A stretch of DNA of 38,612 nt from Polaribacter sp. IC066 (GTDB lineage: Bacteria > Bacteroidota > Bacteroidia > Flavobacteriales > Flavobacteriaceae), in contig NZ_VORR01000040.1 in NCBI RefSeq assembly GCF_007997085.1, positions 1-38,612 on the forward strand, written 5' to 3'. Of this stretch, positions 8,349 to 17,302 are shown in pieces; position 1 is the first letter of the stretch, and each line of letters opens with the position of its first letter. The position numbers and the translations under genes were made by a program. A model generated the notes under the pieces. The model was not told where the DNA came from and did not search any database. It saw only the letters and a list, made by a program, of their open reading frames with translations.

Positions 8349-8984
8349 TCTTTCTTCTAACATGGGGACAAAAGCAAAATCGCCTAATTCATGCTTTTCA
8401 AATTCTTTAGCAGATTTTCGGATAAATAGAGTCATAATTTGAGAGGAATCGCCAACCGGAATTAATAACATCCCTCCTACTTTTAACTGCCCTAATAAAG
8501 GTTTTGGCACAAAAGGTGCGCCTGCGGTTACTATAATTTTATCAAAAGGTGCCTGCTCTGGTAAACCTTTATAACCATCACCAAAAATAAATCTCTTTGG
8601 TTTGTAACCCAACTTTGGTAGAAACAAAGAAGCCTTTTTAAACAACTCCCGTTGTCTTTCTATGGAGTACACTTCTGCTTTTAATTCTAGTAAAGCAGCT
8701 GTTTGATATCCAGAACCTGTACCAATTTCTAACACTTTATCGCCTTTTTTAATTTCTAAAGTTTGAGATTGAAAAGCAACCGTATAAGGTTGAGAGATTG
8801 TTTGGTCCGCCGCAATAGGAAAAGCTTTGTCTTGATAGGCGTGAGATTCGAAACTAGAGTCGATAAACAAATGACGCGGAATTTTGCGAACGGCATTCAA
8901 TACATTTTCGTCGGTTATTCCCTTTGCTTTTAAAACAGTAGCTAATTGATTACGAAGTCCTTGATGTTTTGCTGTGTCTTTCAA
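8343..8984 (-). CDS. pcm: Protein-L-isoaspartate O-methyltransferase
   Basis: A 213-residue SAM-dependent methyltransferase that methylates L-isoaspartyl residues in aged proteins so that they can be repaired. Features include the IPRHLFIDSSFESHAYQDKA segment, the substrate loop ADQTISQPYTVAFQ near 78-91, and SAM-binding motif I VLEIGTGSGYQTA near 104-116, followed by the IIVTAGAP motif. The start is TTG at 8982-8984: no in-frame ATG lies upstream before a stop, and the family begins at this MKDTxKHQGLRNQL position. It is divergent from the Gfo/Idh gene. Confidence 0.94.
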   Translation of the reverse strand: MKDTAKHQGLRNQLATVLKAKGITDENVLNAVRKIPRHLFIDSSFESHAYQDKAFPIAADQTISQPYTVAFQSQTLEIKKGDKVLEIGTGSGYQTAALLELKAEVYSIERQRELFKKASLFLPKLGYKPKRFIFGDGYKGLPEQAPFDKIIVTAGAPFVPKPLLGQLKVGGMLLIPVGDSSQIMTLFIRKSAKEFEKHELGDFAFVPMLEERN

Positions 8985-9021
8985 TTGTTGGTTGGTTTCA
9001 GAAGCTAAAAATAGTAATAAA

Positions 9022-9053
9022 TTGAATTAAATTCTTATAAAATTGTATCTTTG
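9022..9053 (+). promoter_or_regulatory. Candidate Bacteroidota-type promoter of the Gfo/Idh gene
   Basis: TTG at 9022-9024 and TATCTTTG at 9046-9053, separated by 21 bases, fit the flavobacterial -33/-7 pattern (TTG and TAnnTTTG). Transcription would start near 9060, giving a leader of about 140 bases that contains the inverted repeats described next. Confidence 0.6.
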
Positions 9054-9061
9054 TTTTCGTT

Positions 9062-9157
9062 CGATTTTAAAATCGAAAAATTCAAAATTAACGTCCTTAT
9101 AAAGATTAAAATTAAACTTATTTAAGTAAAATGACAAGTAGTCTTTTTACTTAAATA
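9062..9157. repeat. Inverted repeats in the Gfo/Idh leader
   Basis: Two stem-forming sequences follow the candidate promoter. The first is a short palindrome (CGATTTTAAAATCG) at about 9062-9075. The second is a 13-bp perfect repeat: TATTTAAGTAAAA at 9119-9131 against TTTTACTTAAATA at 9145-9157, with a 13-base loop. The second ends 40 bases ahead of the ATG. It could be an operator for a dimeric regulator or an RNA hairpin that affects translation. Confidence 0.5.
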
Positions 9158-9197
9158 GCTTATCTATTTTATTCAAAAGACAAAAAAATATACATTT

Positions 9198-10181
9198 ATG
9201 TTAAAAGTTGGGGTTCTAGGAGCAGGTCATTTAGGTAAAATTCATCTTCGTTTGCTAGCGCAATCAGAAAAATATGATTTAATAGGATTTTACGATCCTT
9301 CAGCTGACAATGCAAAAGAGGTCGTCAAGAATTTTGGGTACACATCTTTTGGTTCTGTTGATGCATTAATAGATGCTGTTGATGTTGTAGACATTGTGAC
9401 ACCGACATTATCTCATTTTGATTGTGCTAAAAATGCCATCGAAAAAGGCCGACATATTTTTATTGAAAAGCCAATTACAAACACAGTTTTAGAAGCAGAG
9501 GCTATTAAAACTTTGGCAAGCCAGTATCATGTAAAAGGTCAGGTTGGGCATGTAGAACGTTTTAACCCTGCCTTTACTGCTGTAAAAGATAAAATAAACA
9601 ATCCTATGTTTATTGAAACACATCGATTGGCAGAATTTAACCCAAGAGGAACTGATGTTCCTGTGGTTTTAGATTTAATGATTCATGATATTGATATCAT
9701 ACTTTCTGTAGTAAAATCTAAAGTAAAAAATGTACATGCTAGTGGCATTTCTGTGATTTCTAAAACACCAGATATTGCAAATGCTAGAATTGAATTCGAA
9801 AATGGATGTGTTGCCAATTTAACGGCAAGTAGAATTTCTATGAAGAACATGCGTAAAACACGTTTTTTTCAGAAAGATGCTTATATTTCTGTGAATTTTT
9901 TAAGTAAAGAATCTGAAGTTGTGCGCATGAAAGATGTACCAGAAACACCAGATGAATTTGCTATGATTTTACAGAATGATGAAGGCGTAAAAAAACAAAT
10001 CTATTTTGAGAACCCAGAAGTGACTAATAATAATGCAATTTTAGATGAATTAGAAACTTTTGCTGACGCTATCAATAATAATTCAACACCTGTTGTTACT
10101 TTAGAAAATGGTGCAGATGCTTTAAGACTTGCACAGCGAGTTATTGCTTGTTTTAAAACAGAAAAAGATCTTAAAGTTTAA
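9198..10181 (+). CDS. Gfo/Idh/MocA family oxidoreductase
   Basis: A 327-residue NAD(P)-dependent oxidoreductase. The N-terminal Rossmann fold has GVLGAGHLGKIHLRLL at 5-20, and the family's EKP motif (HIFIEKPITNT) follows near residue 92. The second half has the alpha/beta substrate domain with GHVERFNPAF and the VLDLMIHDIDIILS segment, which carries the usual catalytic His/Asp region. The family acts mostly on sugars or sugar acids; here the substrate is unknown. GHVERFNPA recalls proteins near UDP-sugar and lipid A precursor dehydrogenases, but that is only a lead. It is preceded by a long leader with inverted repeats and followed by a repeat-bearing spacer. Confidence 0.88.
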   Translation: MLKVGVLGAGHLGKIHLRLLAQSEKYDLIGFYDPSADNAKEVVKNFGYTSFGSVDALIDAVDVVDIVTPTLSHFDCAKNAIEKGRHIFIEKPITNTVLEAEAIKTLASQYHVKGQVGHVERFNPAFTAVKDKINNPMFIETHRLAEFNPRGTDVPVVLDLMIHDIDIILSVVKSKVKNVHASGISVISKTPDIANARIEFENGCVANLTASRISMKNMRKTRFFQKDAYISVNFLSKESEVVRMKDVPETPDEFAMILQNDEGVKKQIYFENPEVTNNNAILDELETFADAINNNSTPVVTLENGADALRLAQRVIACFKTEKDLKV

Positions 10182-10200
10182 GTGTTTGCTGACAAGTAAT

Positions 10201-10360
10201 TGCGCCTGCCTGCAGCAGGCAAGTTAGGTATTGAAGTGGGAATCCTTTTTTTTTTAAAGCTATTAAATCATAAAAATACAGCAGAAAGTAAAATAGCTTT
10301 TTAGCAATAACGGTAAAAAAAAGATTGAAACGTAAAGCCTGTTAAAACGCCCAAATAATA
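10201..10360. repeat. Candidate flavobacterial intergenic repeat with palindromic core
   Basis: The spacer between the Gfo/Idh and hydroxybutyryl-CoA dehydrogenase genes holds a GC-rich near-palindrome TGCCTGCAGCAGGCA at 10207-10221 (7-bp arms, one central base) in otherwise very AT-rich DNA. A T-run follows, and then a 9-bp inverted repeat, AAAGCTATT at 10256-10264 and AATAGCTTT at 10292-10300. The following GATTGAAACGTAAAGCC...AACGCCC stretch resembles sequence that I recall as recurring between genes in Flavobacteriales; that recollection is unverified. It may be a dispersed repeat that also ends the upstream transcript. Confidence 0.4.
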
Positions 10361-10426
10361 ATTAATTTTTAAAAGATTAAGTATTCAAATATTTATCTTT
10401 TATTTATAAAACTAAAAAATACATTC

Positions 10427-11314
10427 ATGAAAAATATAGCTGTCATTGGTGCTGGAACCATGGGAAATGGAATTGCACATACATTTGCTCAATTTAATTA
10501 TAACGTTCATTTAATTGATATTTCTGAAGTTGCTTTAGAAAAAGGATTGGCAACTATTACCAAGAATTTGGATAGAATGGTGGTTAAAGAAAAAATATCT
10601 GAAGCTGATAAAATCAACACTTTAGACAACATTACCACATTTACAGAAATTAGCAAAGGTGTTAAAGATGTAGATTTAGTTATTGAAGCTGCTACTGAAA
10701 ATGCAGTTTTAAAATCGAAAATTTTTAAAGAATTAGATGGTGTTTGTGATGAAAAAACCATTTTAGCTACAAATACATCTTCAATTTCTATAACACAAAT
10801 TGCGGCGGTAACAAACAGACCCGATAAAGTAATTGGTATGCATTTTATGAATCCTGTGCCAATTATGAAATTGGTAGAGATTATTAGAGGTTATAATACC
10901 ACTGATGAAGTAATGAATCTTACGATAGAACTTTCTAAAAAAATAGGTAAGATTCCTGTAGAAGTAAACGATTACCCTGGTTTTGTTGCCAATAGAATTT
11001 TGATGCCCATGATTAACGAATCTATTGAAACGTTGTATAATGGCGTTGCTGGTGTTGCAGAAATTGACACCGTAATGAAGCTAGGTATGGCGCACCCAAT
11101 GGGACCTTTACAACTTGCAGATTTTATTGGTTTAGATGTTTGTTTGTCTATTTTAAATGTAATGTATGACGGCTTTAAAAACCCTAAATATGCTCCTTGT
11201 CCATTATTAATAAACATGGTTATGGCTGGTAAATTAGGTATAAAATCTGGTGAAGGTTTTTATGATTATTCAGAAAATAGAAAAGCAGAGAATGTAGCTA
11301 AAATGTTTGCCTAA
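10427..11314 (+). CDS. 3-hydroxybutyryl-CoA dehydrogenase
   Basis: A 295-residue NAD(H)-dependent 3-hydroxyacyl-CoA dehydrogenase, interconverting 3-hydroxybutyryl-CoA and acetoacetyl-CoA in fatty-acid or amino-acid breakdown or in butyrate-type pathways. The N-terminal Rossmann motif is VIGAGTMGNGIAHTFA at 5-20; the catalytic segment GMHFMNPVPIMKLVEII carries the active-site histidine, and the FVANRILMPMINE helix and GLDVCLSILNVMY segment belong to the C-terminal dimer domain. Length matches single-function enzymes (280-300), not the large FadB-type fusions. The PagL-like gene follows only 26 bases later and may share its transcript, with no obvious functional link. Confidence 0.93.
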   Translation: MKNIAVIGAGTMGNGIAHTFAQFNYNVHLIDISEVALEKGLATITKNLDRMVVKEKISEADKINTLDNITTFTEISKGVKDVDLVIEAATENAVLKSKIFKELDGVCDEKTILATNTSSISITQIAAVTNRPDKVIGMHFMNPVPIMKLVEIIRGYNTTDEVMNLTIELSKKIGKIPVEVNDYPGFVANRILMPMINESIETLYNGVAGVAEIDTVMKLGMAHPMGPLQLADFIGLDVCLSILNVMYDGFKNPKYAPCPLLINMVMAGKLGIKSGEGFYDYSENRKAENVAKMFA

Positions 11315-11340
11315 AAATTATTTTCGGTTTATTGATGTGT

Positions 11341-11982
11341 ATGAACAAGCAATTTTTATGTATACTTTTCTTTTTTATTTCTATGCTTGTGTATGCCCAA
11401 GATAAAAGTAAATCAGTTTTAAAACCTTTTAAAATAGGTTTTTTGTACAATTATGGCTCAAATGAAAATTTTATTTTTGATGATCCTGATTATACGTACA
11501 CGTCAAATACTTATAAATTACAAGCCTTTTACAATTTAGGAAATTGGAAAAATGTTGATTTTGATTTGATTGTACAACCACAGGTTCAGTTTTTAAAGCA
11601 TCAATTGATTAATGAACAATATATAACACCAGATCAAGCAGACTATTTAAGGAAAAGAATAGCATTTACAGCATCTAAAAAAATGAATCTGTATGGTTTA
11701 GAGTTTGGTTTTGCATCAAAAATTAAATTAACCCAAGAACTAAATTTACAGGGAACCATAAGTTTGGGCTTTTCTTATATTGATACTCGATCAGAGCGCC
11801 TAGCAAAAGGATTTACATTTATTGAGAATTTCTCAATCGGACTTTCTCATCAAATTTACGAGCACTCATTTCTTTATATTGGTAGTAATTTTGGGCATGT
11901 TTCAAATCTTAATTTTCAGAAGCCCAATGATGGTTATAATATTTTAGGACTAGAAATTGGGTACTCTTATTTATTATTTTAA
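11341..11982 (+). CDS. Acyloxyacyl hydrolase, PagL-like lipid A 3-O-deacylase
   Basis: An outer-membrane beta-barrel of 214 residues from the ATG at 11341; ATG at 11335 would add only two residues. A signal peptide (MNKQFLCILFFFISMLVYA, cut before QDKS) precedes alternating strands. The C-terminal stretch FGHVSNLNFQKPNDGYNILG matches the PagL catalytic region, in which His and Ser two residues apart (here the H and S of GHVSN) act with a later glutamate to remove an acyl chain from lipid A. At the position expected for that glutamate, 14 residues after the His, there is Asn, although a Glu occurs five residues further on; alignment is needed to tell whether the triad is intact. The gene follows the hydroxybutyryl-CoA dehydrogenase gene closely. 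Confidence 0.78.
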   Translation: MNKQFLCILFFFISMLVYAQDKSKSVLKPFKIGFLYNYGSNENFIFDDPDYTYTSNTYKLQAFYNLGNWKNVDFDLIVQPQVQFLKHQLINEQYITPDQADYLRKRIAFTASKKMNLYGLEFGFASKIKLTQELNLQGTISLGFSYIDTRSERLAKGFTFIENFSIGLSHQIYEHSFLYIGSNFGHVSNLNFQKPNDGYNILGLEIGYSYLLF

Positions 11983-12014
11983 ATTGACAAAAAAACAACT
12001 TGATGTTTAATGAA

Positions 12015-12220
12015 TATCTAGGCAGAACCGTCGAAGTATCAAAAAAGAATAACCTTTTTAATATTTTGACGAAAAGCATCGGGCATGAAACCCAATATAC
12101 TACTAAATACTAAAAACAAGTTCAGCAAACGAAGCGGGATTAGCCGGCTTTCAGTGCAGGCAGCTTCAACTTACAATTTGGAATTCATAGCTGCACTATT
12201 CTTCAAAATTGAGTTTCACT
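12015..12220 (+). repeat. Degenerate dispersed repeat, copy B
   Basis: This is the longer relative of the repeat at 371-504, in the same orientation, with shared blocks GCAGAAC (12022-12028), AAACCCAA, ACTAAATA, GAAGCGGGATTA, ATTCATAG and GAGTTTCACT (ending at 12220). Copy B has an extra GC-richer piece after GCGGGATTAG: AGTGCAG near 12152 can pair with CTGCACT near 12191 to form a stem closed over about 30 bases. The spacer between the PagL-like gene and the dps terminator (about 260 bases) holds nothing else. Protein coding is not evident. Confidence 0.6.
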
Positions 12221-12241
12221 TATAAATTTACAAGAATACTT

Positions 12242-12290
12242 GAAAAAAATAGGCTGAAAAAACAAAATACTTTGTTTTTTCAGCCTATTT
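12242..12290 (-). terminator. Terminator of dps
   Basis: A perfect 20-bp stem, left arm 12247-12266 and right arm 12271-12290, with a 4-base ATAC loop. On the minus strand a run of seven to eight U follows the stem, so it terminates dps transcription; on the plus strand the stem is followed by A, making it poor in that direction. Confidence 0.88.
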
Positions 12291-12329
12291 AAAATATAAA
12301 TTATCAAAAGTCTCTGATAAAAAATCTAT

Positions 12330-12803
12330 TTATTTACCCAACCAAGAATTTAACATCCAGATTGTTTTTTCTTGTTCAGAGATAAAATCACTCATCATTG
12401 CGTTTGTTCCTTCATCATCAGATTCGTCAGAAAGATCTAAAATTACTCTTTCTATCTCTAATAATTTAGACAATGAGGTTACGACTAGCTCTACTGCTTC
12501 TTCATCATTAGAAATATTTTTACCTACAGGCACGTTTGCATGTTCTATATAATCTTTAAAAGTGTGCAAAGGTTTTCCTTGTAGGGTTAAAATACGCTCT
12601 GCTATTTCATCTATTTTTACTTGAGAGTCTGTATACAGCTCCTCAAACTTTACATGTAATTCGAAAAAGTTTTTACCTTTAATATTCCAATGTAAACCTC
12701 TTAAACTTTGATAGTAAATTTGAAAATTTGCTAATAAGCCATTTAAACTTTCAACAGATTCTTTTGAGTCTTTTTTTTCTAATCCTAATATATTTTTAGT
12801 CAT
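12330..12803 (-). CDS. dps: Dps-family ferritin-like DNA-protection protein
   Basis: A 157-residue four-helix ferritin-like protein that forms dodecamers, oxidises Fe(II) with hydrogen peroxide at inter-subunit sites and stores iron. The ferroxidase residues fit the Dps pattern: H38 in LHWNIKG, H50, E54 (where many Dps proteins have Asp), D65 and E69 in KIDEIAERIL, spaced as in the well-studied Listeria protein. The N-terminus is short, so DNA binding through a long basic tail is unlikely. It is divergent from oxyR with 102 bases between, which fits peroxide-inducible control by OxyR. Confidence 0.95.
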   Translation of the reverse strand: MTKNILGLEKKDSKESVESLNGLLANFQIYYQSLRGLHWNIKGKNFFELHVKFEELYTDSQVKIDEIAERILTLQGKPLHTFKDYIEHANVPVGKNISNDEEAVELVVTSLSKLLEIERVILDLSDESDDEGTNAMMSDFISEQEKTIWMLNSWLGK

Positions 12804-12846
12804 ATCTTTGCTTTAAATTATACCACAAATTTAAAATAAAATAATG

Positions 12847-12885
12847 AAGATAAACTATAATTAATATTGATAGTTTTAATATCTT
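12847..12885. promoter_or_regulatory. Candidate OxyR operator between dps and oxyR
   Basis: AAACTAT at 12852-12858 and ATAGTTT at 12870-12876 form a perfect inverted repeat with 11 bases between. A weaker outer pair, AAGAT at 12847-12851 and ATCTT at 12881-12885, lies almost around it. LysR-type regulators bind such dyads, and OxyR sites contain ATAG/CTAT half-sites, though in other species their spacing differs. Its position, 44 bases from the dps start and 30 from the oxyR start, suits control of both genes. Confidence 0.5.
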
Positions 12886-12905
12886 TATAAAAATTTCTTA
12901 TACAA

Positions 12906-13850
12906 ATGACTATTACCCAATTAAAATACGTTTTATCGGTTGCAGAATACCAAAACTTTACGGTTGCCGCAGAACATAGTTTTGTGACACAGCCAACATT
13001 AAGCATGCAAATACAAAAATTAGAAGATGAATTAGATATAAAATTATTTAATCGTTCTAAAAAACCTATTGAGCTTACTGAAATAGGTAAAAAAATAGTA
13101 GAGCAGGCAAAGGTAATTGTAAATGAAAGCAACAGAATATTAGACATTGTACACCAACAAAAAGGCTTTATTGGCGGCGAATTTAAACTGGGAATTATCC
13201 CTACAATTATGCCTACATTGTTACCAATGTTCTTGAGTAATTTTACAAAAAAATACTCGAAAGTAAAATTAATTATTGAAGAATTAACTACAGAAGAAAT
13301 CATTAGAAAACTAACAGATGGTCATATCGATGCCGCCATTGTTGCGACTCCATTAGAAAATGAAGCGATTAAAGAAAGACCTTTGTATTATGAACCTTTT
13401 GTTGGCTTAATTCCTGAAAATCATCGACTATTTAAAAACAAACTAATTTCTGCGGACGAATTAGAAATGGAAGATATTTTGTTGTTAGAAGATGGTCATT
13501 GCTTTAAAGAAAGTGTCCTTAATTTATGTAGAACTCATAAAATTGATAACAAAAAAGGCTTTCAATTAGAAAGCGGAAGTTTTGATACACTCATTAAACT
13601 TTCTAAAGAAGGTTTAGGAATGACGCTTCTGCCCTATTTGCATACTTTAGATTTAAATGATGTTGATAAAAAGCATTTGCGCGAGTTCACCAGTCCGCCA
13701 CCTGCAAGAGAAGTGAGCTTAATTTATCATAAATCGCAGTTAAAAATGCAATTAATTGAAGCTTTAAAGAAAACTATTGATGGTGTTATTAGAGGTGCTA
13801 TTTCTTTTTCTGACGTAAAAATTATTAGTCCGATTAAAAAACAGAATTAA
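12906..13850 (+). CDS. oxyR: LysR-type peroxide sensor OxyR
   Basis: A 314-residue LysR-family regulator. The winged helix-turn-helix is at residues 1-60 (ITQLKYVLSVAEYQNFTVAAE, then TQPTLSMQIQKLEDEL). The effector domain carries C199 and C208 in the GHCFKESVLNLC segment, the same numbers and spacing as the redox cysteines of E. coli OxyR, whose disulfide forms on contact with hydrogen peroxide and switches on target genes. The GHC motif and the later SGSFDTLIKLSKEGLGMTLLP region also match OxyR. Being divergent from dps, it probably activates dps and controls itself. It is longer than E. coli OxyR by about nine residues at the C-terminus. Confidence 0.95.
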   Translation: MTITQLKYVLSVAEYQNFTVAAEHSFVTQPTLSMQIQKLEDELDIKLFNRSKKPIELTEIGKKIVEQAKVIVNESNRILDIVHQQKGFIGGEFKLGIIPTIMPTLLPMFLSNFTKKYSKVKLIIEELTTEEIIRKLTDGHIDAAIVATPLENEAIKERPLYYEPFVGLIPENHRLFKNKLISADELEMEDILLLEDGHCFKESVLNLCRTHKIDNKKGFQLESGSFDTLIKLSKEGLGMTLLPYLHTLDLNDVDKKHLREFTSPPPAREVSLIYHKSQLKMQLIEALKKTIDGVIRGAISFSDVKIISPIKKQN

Positions 13851-13875
13851 TCTATTTGACCTAAAATGATACTCA

Positions 13876-13914
13876 TAAAAAACCCTTCAAGTTTAAGATT
13901 TGAAGGATTTTTTT
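13876..13914. terminator. Bidirectional terminator between oxyR and the ABC-F gene
   Basis: CCTTCAA near 13884-13890 pairs with TTGAAGG near 13900-13906, with an A-run before and a T-run after. It can serve oxyR on the plus strand and the convergent ABC-F gene on the minus strand. Confidence 0.85.
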
Positions 13915-13962
13915 ATGCTGTAACCCTTTGTAAGTTACGTGTAAAATTAAGGTCTCATTCGA

Positions 13963-15591
<1,629 letters not shown>

Positions 15592-15602
15592 TTAAATTTG
15601 TG

Positions 15603-15610
15603 CAAAAGTA
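15603..15610 (-). promoter_or_regulatory. -7 box of the ABC-F gene
   Basis: The minus strand reads TACTTTTG here, matching TAnnTTTG, 20 bases ahead of the ATG. No clear TTG is found at the -33 distance. Confidence 0.5.
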
Positions 15611-15768
15611 GTAAATTGATTTTTCATTTTTAGTGAGATGTTCCATCCATTTTATAAAATAACCAATGAAACTCTAGAAGGACGCAGTATTTCATTTTTA
15701 ACAGGGTATTAACAACTGTAACAGCCATGAATAACTAAATTTGTAATCAGCTCTATTGCGTAAGTTAC

Positions 15769-17160
15769 ATGGCAAAAAAACTAATTCTTTTTTTACAAAT
15801 TCTTTTTTTAGGCATCTTAATTAGTTGTAATTCAGATAAAAAAGAAACTTTGACTTATTTTGGAGGTAAAATTATAAATCCGAAGTCAAATCATGTTGTC
15901 TTATACGCTATGGAAAAAGTAATTGACACTTTTCTATTAGATGATAATAACAAATTTATCGGTAAAATTAGCAATGCACAGGAAGGATTGTATTATTTTG
16001 CCCATGGTGATGAAAATCAGCATATATATTTAGAACCGAATGATAGTTTAATGCTGCGCCTAAATACTTGGGATTTTGACGAATCTTTGGTTTTTGCTGG
16101 TAAAGGTGCAGAAAGAAATAATATTTTAGTTGATTGTTATTTAGAGAACGAAAAAGATCGAAAATTCTTTTATCAATTTAACAAAAAAGAACCTATTGTA
16201 TTTAAAGAAAAGGTTGACTCATTGTTAGCAATTAAATTAAATATGTATGATGATTATGTTGCAAGTCATCCAGAAGAAACAAAAAGTTTTAATGAAATCT
16301 TAAAAATCACTTTGACGTATCCTACTTTTGCTAGGGTAGAAAAATATCCGATGATTTATGCTAAATACTCGGATAATGGTAGTTTTCCTGATATAAATGA
16401 TTCTTTCTACGAGTATAGAAGAGCCATTGAAATCAATAAAGGTTCATTGATGTATTATCCTCCCTACTCACAATATATTAGAAATTACTTATATAATGAA
16501 ACCTATGCCTTGGGGCATGCACCCATGAAAAGCGAGTACTCTTCTAAATTTACGATAGATTTACTGCATACAATTGATGAGAAAATAGCTTCGGTAAGCT
16601 CTAAAAATGCTTTTTTAAAACAAACAGTTGTTAGTCATTTTTACAATAAATCTAGCTGCACTATTAATTTTGAAGCTTTTGATACCTTTTTCGATTTATC
16701 AACAAATGATAAAGACAAAAAGCTTATTCAAAATTTAGTTTGTGATGCAAAGTCGGTTGTAATCAGTGAAAGTTTAGCAGATTTTAAAGTTTCAGATTAT
16801 ACAGATACTCAATATTCAATTTTAGAGATCATTAAAGATAAGAGTGCTTTGTTATTTTTCTGGAGTCCAGATTTTATTTCAGAAAGCTATATGACTTCTA
16901 GGTTTAATTATTTAACAAATACATATCCTAATATTAAATTCATAGAAATAAAGATAGATGGAGATAAAAATGAAAGAATTCAAAAGTTAGATATCAAAAA
17001 CCAATTTTATCTTCATGAAAAAAGTGAAGCACATCATTTTTTAACTAGCAAAATGCCTCGTTCTATTCTAATTGATAAAAAAGGCGTTGTATTAAATGGT
17101 TTCGCCTCTATTTCATCTTATAATTTAAACCCTTTTCTAAAAGAATTGAACGAGAATTAA
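15769..17160 (+). CDS. Lipoprotein with a thioredoxin-like C-terminal domain lacking CxxC
   Basis: A 463-residue lipoprotein: the signal peptide ends in the lipobox ILISC with C20 as the lipidated residue. Residues of about 25-130 look like a beta-rich domain similar to the DUF4369-type domain found before thioredoxin folds in Bacteroidota; the middle is helical. Residues of about 340-460 have the thioredoxin-like order: a strand ALLFFWSPDF, a helix, IKFIEIKIDG, then the cis-proline-like segment KMPRSILIDKKGVVLNGF. The usual WCxxC is replaced by WSPDFISES, so it cannot do thiol-disulfide exchange at that site. Its role is unknown. A TAAATTTG box at 15736-15743 may be its -7 element. Confidence 0.72.
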   Translation: MAKKLILFLQILFLGILISCNSDKKETLTYFGGKIINPKSNHVVLYAMEKVIDTFLLDDNNKFIGKISNAQEGLYYFAHGDENQHIYLEPNDSLMLRLNTWDFDESLVFAGKGAERNNILVDCYLENEKDRKFFYQFNKKEPIVFKEKVDSLLAIKLNMYDDYVASHPEETKSFNEILKITLTYPTFARVEKYPMIYAKYSDNGSFPDINDSFYEYRRAIEINKGSLMYYPPYSQYIRNYLYNETYALGHAPMKSEYSSKFTIDLLHTIDEKIASVSSKNAFLKQTVVSHFYNKSSCTINFEAFDTFFDLSTNDKDKKLIQNLVCDAKSVVISESLADFKVSDYTDTQYSILEIIKDKSALLFFWSPDFISESYMTSRFNYLTNTYPNIKFIEIKIDGDKNERIQKLDIKNQFYLHEKSEAHHFLTSKMPRSILIDKKGVVLNGFASISSYNLNPFLKELNEN

Positions 17161-17198
17161 TTAAACAAACTAAAATTAGTTCTTTCCAAAATATAATG

Positions 17199-17302
17199 TA
17201 CCTTTGCACGGTTTTAGAAATGAGTATAAACTCATGTAAAGCCAGTCCGAATTATAAACGGGTTTGCAGATGGGCGTTCTGTGAATCCAAAAAAACACAG
17301 TA
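17199..17302 (+). promoter_or_regulatory. Promoter and structured leader of the DEAD-box helicase gene
   Basis: TACCTTTG at 17199-17206 is a consensus flavobacterial -7 box, so transcription should start near 17211 and leave a leader of about 90 bases. The leader contains a 6-bp hairpin (ATGAGT at 17220-17225, ACTCAT at 17230-17235), a weaker central fold and a hairpin CTGTG at 17279-17283 with CACAG at 17296-17300 that ends two bases before the start codon. Long folded leaders are known for cold-inducible RNA helicase genes in other bacteria; similar control here is inferred. Confidence 0.6.

Noticed and set aside
12818..13303. 161-residue frame antisense to oxyR
   Set aside because: It lies fully opposite the well-supported OxyR gene and its dps spacer, with biased composition expected of a shadow frame.
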